A stretch of DNA of 64,000 bases from contig NW_026570265.1 of NCBI RefSeq assembly GCF_019649055.1, positions 1 to 64,000 on the forward strand, given 5' to 3'. Both the position numbers and the translations under genes were made by a program. Below the pieces are notes generated by a model. The model searched no databases. It was not told where the DNA came from and saw nothing but the letters and a program-made list of their open reading frames with translations. Each line of letters starts with the position of its first letter. Position 1 is the first letter of the stretch. The stretch is from Paramacrobiotus metropolitanus. Taxonomy: Eukaryota > Tardigrada > Eutardigrada > Parachela > Macrobiotidae. Positions 55,101 to 64,000 of the stretch are shown piece by piece.

Positions 55101-58100
55101 TTTTGAAAAAGTAAATTACAAACGAGTTAATTTTGACAAATTTTTACATCCCCCATTTTCACAAATTATTGCTTGAATGTAGTAATAAGGCTTGCGATTA
55201 GTACTTCAACAGGATATAAATATAGATATACATCCTCAATATCCCTTTCCAACACGAACCGCAGAAACAGGTTTATGGGTTATCGGCCTTTTCAGCACAT
55301 TAGTTTATCGATTTCCTTGTGATGGCAGCATAAAGTGCACATGATCATATATTATCCGTTGCACCGCCAACGAGGAAAAGAGACATGGTCAAGCCGGCTG
55401 CTATTTGCCCCACAATTTCCGTCTTCCTAACCGTTTTCAAAACTGTACTTACTTTCTTCAAAACGCCTTTTTCCGTTCCCAAAAAGAGCACAGTGTAGGC
55501 ATGTGTAACTGATGTGGCGACAGCCGTAATACGGACGTCGGAATATGTCAAGATGGGAGTCGCTGTTATGGGAATGGATCCGTTGAGGGGATAGTTGAAG
55601 TCAGAGCCACAAAAGTTATCACCAACTTCTATTAACTGTAATCAGACAATTTTGTTAGGACAGAATAGCCCATTGCGTCGCGCTCAACAATTTGAAATGT
55701 AATAGCTAGTTTATTTCCCAAGAGGACTTGCCACATTGACCCCGCCGATCGGCAGGGCGACATAAAAAACTAACCGGGAATTAATAATCCCCGGCGTACC
55801 GCCTGAGGTAACGGCTCCGGGTTAGACCAAACCCGTAATTCACCACAACACAATGGAGTTTCCAACACTGCCACTTATAAACAGCAGCCAGAAGTAAAAT
55901 GGCAGCTGATAATAAAATTATGTGTTACTAAATATTAACAAAAATAGAATCAATAATTACATGACTATTGTTTCTGCGCTTACAATAAGAATTTTTTAGA
56001 CAGAAACGCAAACAATTTACGATTGCCACTTTTCACTCTCGTTTTTTTGACGTGTGAGCTTCGATTCCAAAACCCTAAGTGGCCATTTTCCAATCTGATT
56101 CTTTGGCTTTAAAATGCGGAAGTATTAAATCGTAAAATAAACTAGAGTAGGATATATAATGATATTAATAATAATGATTAGTTGCGTTTTCTTTGCATGC
56201 AGAAACACTCGCACGCAACCTGAGCCTCAGGCACCCCGCTCTATAGGACGTGAACGGTGATCCCGCACAACCGCGGAAATCTCTCAGGACGTTAATTACT
56301 ACGAGCGGGGTCATGTCAACTGATATTACTTACTAAAAGAGGGACTTCAACAACACCAAGCCACCGAGCACTGCCCAGCGGTCAGACGCTTGATTTCCCC
56401 GCAACTAATTCCGCCAGCTCATTCTGAACAACTCCATGACAATCCAGTCAACAGAGAAGCTATTTTCTTGACCACTAAGCCCTACCATAAGCTTATCTAG
56501 TGCCAGCAGATAGTAATTGTGGCTTCATCTTTCGAGAGCCACTATACGGACAACTTGAATATGCTCCGCTATTGGCGCACATTATGCATCCAGTTCTCAA
56601 GTGCGAGATAGTTCCGAATAAATCAAATCTCTGGTCACGCCACCATCGTTACGAATGTCAGGATAATACAAAGACATCTGAGCATAAATACTCCACAGCA
56701 GGTCTGCGCGTGTTCTGTATCCTACAGTCATTCTGGCATGTTTGTCACAGACAAATTTCCGTTCGAACATCAAATTTTTGTTTAAAAATAAAATTAGTTT
56801 TGCTTTCAAGCGAATTAGTTTTGCTTTCAAGCGAATTTTAAGTGCGAAGGGGGTTTCAGGACGAAATTAGATGCTACCATAATCCTCAAAAGATCTTCCC
56901 GCAATTTCCGACCATAATACTTTGTATTATACAAAATCGGTTTTCAGGCAGACATTAAATCTATCAATATAAAATTAATTGTGGTCAGTTATTTGTGATA
57001 TAGGATACAATACAGCCGATGTGCACATAAAGCAATGGCAGCCTATCAACAAAAGAGATTGACCGAATTTCCCCCGCGAAGTATCTCGGCAGGGATTATG
57101 GTAGCCACTGGAGATTTGCCAATACAAGCATTCTTACATGATACCTTCCCAGTTGTGGATTATGCTGTTCATATGATATATCCATTTTATCTAAAGAAGG
57201 TCGGTGGCTTATTTTGTACCATAAACCAATTCATACGAAAAACCCGTTTCTCAACAAGTTCGTTTCCTTACAGCAGTTCAAGCGGAAACAAGTATGCCAC
57301 AAGCACTCAGTGCAGTGCGTTAAGAACAATGATATTTAACAAGCACGTTAATCGTGCGGCAAGTGTTAGAAAGAAAATGTCAAAAATCACCAGCAAAAAA
57401 GAAAAATCGCCTGTCATGTTATGGGAAATGGATGTAAATCGAATCGTTAAAAACCTATATTGGTACTGAAATGGAAAATCCATTTTCCAGATTATAAAAA
57501 TATCCTGCTCAGCACCGACAACCCAAATAGACGCTCAGCTAATGCTAGAGCATCTTTTTAATTTAACTACCAACTGCAGTGTCCGAAAATAAATAACTAC
57601 TAGTATCTTTCAGATGATTTCAAATTATCGACACAAAAAATGAACATACATCCCAATATCGCATTCTAAAATCGACCAGCATTATCCCGCTCTGCTGAAG
57701 GACCGAGACAGGCTACGCACAATGATAACAATTCACGAAAAGCGCCACTGGATTTTGAAAAATTACTCGTAGTCGTATCGTTTCCAATTATGCGTTCGTT
57801 TTCCCCCACGCAAAAACGAAATATTTACATTTCCAATAAAGAACTATGCCCTACAAACCAAGCAGCATTTTTGAAATTCACACTGCATTATATTCATGGT
57901 TACCCTAATTTCTCGGAGAGATTCCTTTTCATCACGTAAAAAGTCCTGGTGGTAAGGAATATGTACGTCCCTTTTAATGTAAATGTTTCTTCGATATAAG
58001 GACATGACAGAAATTCACAACCATAACCTCCTGATATTGGCCATATTAATTTTCTACATTTCGGCATGTACTGGTAATAAGCAATTTAAACCGTTTACGT

Positions 58101-61100
58101 ATATGACAGAGTCACTGATGGTATGGTGAGCGTTCATAAACCTCGTTGTGCGTTAATCACTGTGCTGAAAGAGCCTTCATTGTACTGTATTTATATAAGT
58201 TCTATCAAGCGTGAATTCTTACTGTTGAATTTAGCCTAAATTTAATGGTACGTGCCCAGATCAAAGTTTTGCGGCTAATTTGCGAGGCGCTCTTGTCTTA
58301 TCTGTATTCGTCAAGAGATTTTGACCTGCCTAAAGCAATTGTTGTTCTATATTTCTCAAGCTCCCTTTTGGAGAGGATAACTCGTTTTCGGGAAAAGAAA
58401 GCGGGATAAAATAGCTTTGCCTCCCAAAGTCGGTCCATTTTCAGGGAAGAGAGCTGCAGCAATTTGTAGCGCTGGCTAGATAATGAGGTTTTCTTAAGAG
58501 CTGCACTTTTGCACTTATTGATTTGGTCCGTTCGCGCAAGCCACCACACAAACCACCACCATCCCATAAAAGCGCAGCTGAGATTTTGACCACGTATTAC
58601 CCATATACTATGGCCACTACTAGCTTGTTTCAACACAGCCAAATCTGAAGTCAAACTCTTGGGAAATTGACACAGAGCAGCCCAGCAGGAAGAAAAAAGT
58701 CATAGCTTACCGATTTTAAGCACTGCTTAGTTTGCCGGATGAAACTCAATCCGGCCATCCCGTTTCCAATAAAACACTGCCGGATATTATCAGTAAACTG
58801 CTGTTGAATTTGTGCCAGTGAATACATACACACAGCCGAATGGGAGTCTGGTCGATTTTGATTAGGCTCGCCTGCCTGGTCCGCGAAGGCCACAACAAGA
58901 ATATCATCCGTTACTTTTATTCCCAAATTTGCTGCCAGTTCTGTTCCCGGGCTGCCCAGGGAAGCGGCCTGCGCTAAATCGTATGTTCTATCAGAATTGG
59001 CGCAGACCAGAGGCACCTCGGTGTACGAGTAATAATTTTCATCGTCCTGACATATTCGAATCAGTTTGGTCCGCACTGGTTCATATAAATCCGTCGAGCG
59101 TGGTTGCGTTGTTATGAAATAACTGAATCTTCCAGAAGCAAATCCATGAACATAGTTGATCCTGTAATTCTGCCGTGTTTTCGAGTCGATCATCACATAT
59201 GTACCGGTACTTTTCATAGGGTCATTGAAGACCAGTTGGAAAAGGTTGCGAGGATCTAAACTGCGGCTGCTTACGGCGAACACATTGTCTTCCGATCCAG
59301 CATAAACTGATCTCCCGAGGTATAAAACTTTGCTGGTGCCGCCGGCAATGGCACTCGGTGGCCCAGGTGCGACGAACGCCACTACGGACAGTTGGGGGTC
59401 CATCGGTACAACGGCCTCCTCTACATTGTCGCTTTCCAACAGCCCCGTAATGTTCTTCATATCGCGCATAACGCATTTTCCGTGATTAGCTGTTCCGCAT
59501 ACAATCAAACGTTCGCGATCGTAGTACGGAAGTAAAACACGGTTTTCATTCTGATTAAGGATTCTGGGATAACTGGAGCAATCCCCGTTTACTGGACATG
59601 ATGGACTTTCGTTCTAAAACGCAAACGCAAATTAATTTTATAAGACTCGATTTCATAAAATGATTCGGACACCACAATTCAGCGGGAGCAATAATTTTAT
59701 CAACAATCTCTCAGGCATATGTTTAGTGTTTACAACATACCAAATTTGTTTGATTATGCAGTGCAGGTATGCAAGCAAATTTGTATCATAAATCTTTACT
59801 AAATGTACTGGTGTTCTACATTTACAATGCAAAAAATTAATATGTGCTCTGGGTGCGGAGAAAAATCGTAACGGTTAATGACAAATTGCAACACCCTTCC
59901 TGGTGCGTCAACATCAGCAGATTCAGCACGTACTAATTGTAAACTGCATATAATTATTGTCCACAGCGCAGGCTGTTGTGATCGCTCGGTATGCTTCAAA
60001 ATCCTAATCTGATACAAATATTTTCGATTCTGTTATGGATGAATACGACATAAATGTACTCAGAGGTTCTAATTCCCTTTGCAGCATATTTAAATATTTT
60101 GCTCAACTTGATGCTCCAGTGGGTTTTTCTCAGTATTCAGATCTGCCATTCTTGTCCTTCCTTTTGACGAATAACATACAGCTCAGCGCGCAGGCATTGT
60201 AATTCCCTAGTGTCCTCTGCATGCTGACAATTACACGCTTTTATAACTGGTTTCAAACAGTGATTTATAACAATCTTTAACTACAAATTTTACACCAATG
60301 ACCCTCGGTCAAAGCGGGCTTGAGATAGTCACGTCGGTTCAATTTTCCACTGTTTGATGTTGCTGTGTTATCGTCTATCGTTGGCGGCTCAATGCGGCAC
60401 AGACGCGCCGTGAAACACCGAGAGGCAGGCGCGAATATTATCAGATTAGATGGTAAACGATCCCGAAGCCAGCCAATGTGATAAGCATCAACACCGTACA
60501 TAGCTCAGCTTCTTTAAAATCAACGACATGAAACATTTTGACTCATAAGGCGAAACTAAACTGATCAGAATTCAGAAATGAAGCAAACATGTCGTTCATA
60601 ATCTGCACGCAGCGCGCGAAGACGCAGTGAGACGCGGTAACGCCGCCGTCGTGCGTTCAAATGCCGCATTCCAACCTTATCAGTCAACCGGATGAATTCG
60701 AATCAATTAAACCATAAATTTTTCCCTATTAAGATTAAAATCATAACCATCCCAAGTAACACATCTGCTTGGAAAGTAAACAACAACAACCGAAAAGCTT
60801 TTATGCGTAAACTTACAACGGGTCCCGTAACGACAGATTCTTCCAGTGCTAAATCCGGATCCAGCTGAAACAAACGGTTGACAGCACCAACGTACACCTT
60901 GCCAGTGGATCGGTGAACGTGCAGATGAGCAAATTTTCCGGTGCTGCCTGCATCGTCGATGGTAAACGTCGATACAATACTGCCAGAACAATGGCAAATA
61001 GGGCACAATATGCAAATAATAAACAATAAATTCCACAGAAAAAACGTAGGAGGCAATGTGTGCGTTAATCCAGATTTAATCCGTAATCGCGGTGGAGGAC

Positions 61101-61158
61101 GACCCACTGAACTGACAGACATTTGCATCAAATCATCCAAATGATATGGTCGCAGCAT
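41609..61158 (-). CDS. Plexin (type A) semaphorin receptor
   Basis: Plexins are single-pass receptors for semaphorins that steer axons and cell shape; their cytoplasmic part is a GTPase-activating domain for Rap/Ras. Fifteen coding exons were placed, with consistent phases except around the first PSI module. The total is about 1,950 residues, usual for the family. The juxtamembrane sequence [12 protein letters not shown] and the following [11 protein letters not shown] are closer to the A class than to the B class (from family knowledge). The first exon carries a signal sequence and the start of Sema. Introns are large on the 5' side (3.0 kb, 2.4 kb, 3.5 kb) and small at the 3' end. The gene is convergent with the exon at 39.8 kb. 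Confidence 0.95.
45713..52790 (-). CDS. Plexin PSI and IPT ectodomain exons
   Basis: 52690-52790 carries the first PSI module ([15 protein letters not shown]). 51941-52018 is probably its second half (WEGPDCSRI), but the usual next cysteines are not in frame there. 47660-48466 carries an IPT-like part, a second PSI ([14 protein letters not shown]) and a third PSI start ([16 protein letters not shown]). 45713-47427 carries the IPT repeats ([32 protein letters not shown]) before the membrane helix. A small exon between 51941 and 48466 is missing, because the phases (2 to 0) and the expected residues do not join directly. Confidence 0.85.
52879..61158 (-). CDS. Plexin signal peptide and Sema domain exons
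   Basis: Exon 1, 60817-61158, has its likely start at the ATG at 61158. It codes about 30 residues, then a hydrophobic signal segment ([17 protein letters not shown]) and the first Sema strands ([14 protein letters not shown]). The others are 58711-59613 (903 bases, most of the propeller, with RERLIVCGT and SYFITT), 55453-55635 ([11 protein letters not shown] and [13 protein letters not shown]) and 52879-53004 ([14 protein letters not shown]). All are joined in phase 0. Another ATG (MQMS) 30 bases downstream of the chosen start is also possible. Confidence 0.9.
55774..55835. other. Two small GC-rich hairpins in a plexin intron
   Basis: CCGGG pairs with CCCGG around an AT-rich loop at 55774-55794, and CGGGTT pairs with AACCCG at 55818-55835. 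They lie just upstream, in transcript direction, of the exon at 55453-55635. It may be a degenerate tRNA-like SINE or chance. Confidence 0.35.
56219..56311. other. Structured segment: palindrome plus 9-bp long-range stem
   Basis: CCTGAGCCTCAGG is a 13-base palindrome at 56219-56231. Directly after it ACCCCGCTC (56233-56241) pairs with GAGCGGGGT (56303-56311), enclosing 61 bases of higher GC content than the surroundings. It could be a small RNA structure or a transposon remnant in the plexin intron. Confidence 0.5.
56792..56833. repeat. 21-bp tandem duplication
   Basis: AATTAGTTTTGCTTTCAAGC(G) is present twice, head to tail and without change, in a plexin intron. Confidence 0.9.
57035..57469 (+). 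CDS. Unrecognised 144-residue frame nested in a plexin intron, weak
   Basis: The frame runs from an ATG in good context (AGCAATGG) and codes [20 protein letters not shown]. It continues with mixed composition and a Lys-rich part ([14 protein letters not shown]). It lies opposite to the host gene. No family, signal or repeat was recognised. It may be a nested small gene, an exon or a chance frame; length is its main support. Confidence 0.22.
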   Translation: MAAYQQKRLTEFPPRSISAGIMVATGDLPIQAFLHDTFPVVDYAVHMIYPFYLKKVGGLFCTINQFIRKTRFSTSSFPYSSSSGNKYATSTQCSALRTMIFNKHVNRAASVRKKMSKITSKKEKSPVMLWEMDVNRIVKNLYWY

Positions 61159-64000
61159 GACAGCAACATCGCACAAACACGATCTTCTTCCCAGCAAGAT
61201 CCAAAGAAATTATTATGGTTGGAATATTTGGATCTTGAATTGCCTCACTCAAGAGGATATCTGCGGAAACGCCAGACAACGGTTAAAAACAGAGAACACC
61301 AAAATGCATTAAAAATTAAAGCGCTCTGTTAATCAGGTCATGGAAATTCGATTTGTCCATTATAGGCTGCGTATTCAATGATAGCTAGAAAAGATCGAAA
61401 TTTACGGCTCGATAAAGACGCAGTAATTTCAATACTTACAGAGCAACTGCGGCGTATTGCGTAAAATATGATCAAAGAAACTTCATTAACCCTATGATCA
61501 CATAAAATCATAAACTAAAAACACAATCAAAGAAACATTTTATTAAAAACATAAATGCGTCCATCGGCAATAAACTGCATAGTTTCAAAGAACAACAATT
61601 ATCTTCTCACAAATATGCGTTATTTGAACAATACAACCACCCCTCTTGCGCCACAAAACTGCATTTTAATAAATATCAAAAAGATCGCACAACCGACAAA
61701 CAGCCTACAATCCAGCCTACGCGTGTTTCATATCCACCATGTTCGTCTTAGTCATAAATGCACGCGTAAAAATAAAACAACAGAACGGGCAATCTGACAA
61801 CTGTGATTTGTGAAGCTTAAACTAAAAATAAATGCAGAAAACGCAATATATTACTGTGCAGCACTACAATCAAAATTCGGGAATGCCCAAGAATGCTTCG
61901 AAATTAAGCACTTGCAAATTGTTACATGTTCAATTACGCACAAAACAACTGCCTGCTACTATGTATTGAACAATTTGAACTTATCGGAACAAACCGAGAT
62001 ACGTTAAAAAAATCTTCTCAAAAACAGTATGTATACTTCCGGACTTTTCAATTGCTCTGTGCATTTACAATGTTAACGTCCGTGTGGAAAACACAATTAA
62101 GAAATGTGTTTATCTGAATTTTGAAGTCTAAAAAATTACAAAACCAGTCAGATCCAATGAAGCAGAAATTTCGGCCTTTCTACAAGTTTGAAATTTCGCA
62201 TACACTCGTTCTCGTTGGAATGCAGAGAGCCAGAACGAAAAATAAGTACTGTAATGTCACGGTACTCACGTAATGAACAAAATAATGGACAAAATACGAA
62301 CATTCTATTCTCAAATAAAATATTGTATAATTGTGAAAACACGATCAATGCTAGAGCGAAAAATTTTTCTAAAAATTTTCCACGATAGAACCTGCTGCAA
62401 AAATATCAGCCTAACAATTTTAACCTACCTATAATCAATTAAAATGCGGTTTAAACAATCAACAACAAATCAAAGCCGATAAAAAACTATAACACACTGG
62501 TCACAACTCACAAGTCTCAAAGATTCAGAAATAACGGTAGCATTCATGTGATGGTGCGCGGCGTATTTGTACCGTATAATAATGATAAGCCACATGTGGA
62601 AAGGAAACTGCAGTATCGAAATTCCGCAAGCATATTTTACACTTACCTTAATGGTATTCCAAAAATATAAAATTATTAATCAATATGAGTAATCCAATAC
62701 AGATGACACGTCCTTATAATTAGCCCAATCCGACAGGCTTGTCTTTCAGAAAGCCATATTCCGTGGATTTGATAAGAATGAAGATCTTCAATTAAAGCTC
62801 AAAGGAACGCACAGCAAATTACGGCGCCTTTACTTCTGTTAAGAACCCATATCCTGCATTTGGAGTTATCATATTTTTGCAGTAAGTATTTATTGCAATA
62901 AATACAAATCTGCACGTAGAGCAAAACCTGTTTCAGTTTACAATCGTATTACAACTATCGTCACTGCATTTTACGCAGTCACACTGCACTGCCACATCGT
63001 TTTCACTCTGTAGATCATGCCAGGGTTGGACAGTTGCGTGCTATGATTTCCGCAGCCGATTCGTAGTGCGGTGTAAAGCTCGTACGGAATACAGACAAAA
63101 CGTGATGTGGTTGGTTTGTGTTCGCACAAATTACCGCCCACTGCAGTTTTCGGTTCTAAAGCTACAGTAGAGAGAATTATGTGGTGGTCAGTTGTACCGG
63201 TAGTCCTGGTAAAGCAAAATTCGAGCAAGATCTGGTTTTGTGCAATGCGTATAAATGCGGGGGAAAAATGCATTCCACAGGATTGATAGGCGGGCCAATT
63301 AACTATGGAAAACAAAAGAATGCCACAAAAGCATTATGGCAGCTGCTGTTATTAATACGCCGCAAGCCGAAAAAGCGACATCTCGGAGTTTTACTCACTA
63401 CTCTATTGAGAGCGTGCTATGTGTATTTCGATATTATTCTAATTAAAACGGTCGTAAATTGGTACGTACTAAATGGACAAAAAGAAGTGCAATGTTCAAG
63501 TTTAACCACGCGATTTACTTGCAGTGATTTCACGAAAAAGAAATCATTGCTGTTTGTATTCAGATTTCAGGATATTAACTGCTATACTCGTAGTAAGAAG
63601 TAAGATTAGTAAGATACTGCAGTAGAATAGGATTCCAGTACTTAATAAGTAGTAGAGCATTATTATAAAATTAATGTAAGCACATACAAACGATAAAACG
63701 GTACACAGCGAACTCTGAACAATCAAGGAGTAGGACCCGAGAACAGTACATACTACATACCTAATATCTACGAGTATATTTTATTTAAGTACAGTATTTT
63801 ATATTTTTAAGCTACGCAAAGGTAACAAAGTACAAAACTCTGTATTTACGAGTAAGTACAATAACATGGCCGTAGACTGGAGACCATTAAACTAAATTAG
63901 CGAAGAACATAAACCCTGCACCTGCACTAAATTCAGTGAATCAGTACTGACGGACAAAAGCTTAACACAAATCTGACCATTTTGATGTGACAATTAACAA
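61159..64000. other. Upstream region of plexin and right end of window; no confident gene
   Basis: AT-rich. It should include the plexin promoter and any 5' untranslated exon. The only candidate exon is at 62971-63161 (-). Several TACTCGTA-like motifs cluster at 63585-63855. Confidence 0.45.
62971..63161 (-). CDS. Possible terminal exon of a small Cys-containing protein, weak
   Basis: After an acceptor-like ACTGTAG at 63162-63168, the minus strand codes a frame with GGNLCEHKPTTSRFVCIPYE. It ends in MIYRVKTMWQCSVTA with a stop at 62971. Four cysteines in about 60 residues suggest a secreted protein, but no family is recognised and no other exon was found. Confidence 0.25.

Noticed and set aside
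56500-56841. Plus frame of 113 codons in a plexin intron
   Set aside because: Its end is the translation of a 21-bp tandem duplication, and nothing else supports coding.
1-64000. tRNA and rRNA genes
   Set aside because: I looked for B-box-like GGTTC-A-CC arms on both strands and for conserved rRNA cores and saw none that fold convincingly.

Overview
The window is animal nuclear DNA. The genes are split into many short exons with GT..AG introns, and two large conserved neuronal genes occupy most of it. The calcium channel carries two alternative turret exons, an arrangement I know from protostome invertebrates, so I read this as a protostome invertebrate (arthropod, tardigrade, mollusc or relative). 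I cannot place it more precisely.

Left end (1-14.7 kb): old mobile DNA. Positions 1-10.9 kb hold a decayed Polinton/Maverick, a virus-like transposon. It has a family B DNA polymerase, a retroviral-type integrase, a jelly-roll minor capsid candidate, a basic core protein, a major capsid protein and an adenain-like protease on +. Converging on these from - are two conserved element proteins, a packaging ATPase and small unknown frames. Most are frameshifted; the protease, two small genes and the ATPase frame are open. An intronless gene for a type I membrane leucine-rich-repeat protein follows at 11.1-11.7 kb. A broken Helitron replication protein (-) lies at 12.6-14.4 kb.

Centre-left (15.3-26.4 kb): a Cav3 (T-type) voltage-gated calcium channel alpha-1 gene on -. 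About 34 coding exons can be placed, with all four domains, the EEDD selectivity filter and two tandem, phase-matched alternative exons for the domain II S5-pore turret. One domain IV exon has one base too many, and the last exon does not fit in phase.

Middle (26.4-41.6 kb): mostly non-coding, with a few weak exon candidates, a 20-bp-stem hairpin, an unusual array of alternating perfect palindromes at 32.3-32.7 kb, and one convincing GC-rich, His-rich first exon at 39.8 kb (+).

Right (41.6-61.2 kb): a plexin gene of the A type on -, with Sema, PSI and IPT ectodomain, one transmembrane helix and a split cytoplasmic RasGAP-like domain with both catalytic arginines. Large introns hold small repeats and structured sequence. 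From 61.2 kb to the end no convincing gene is visible.
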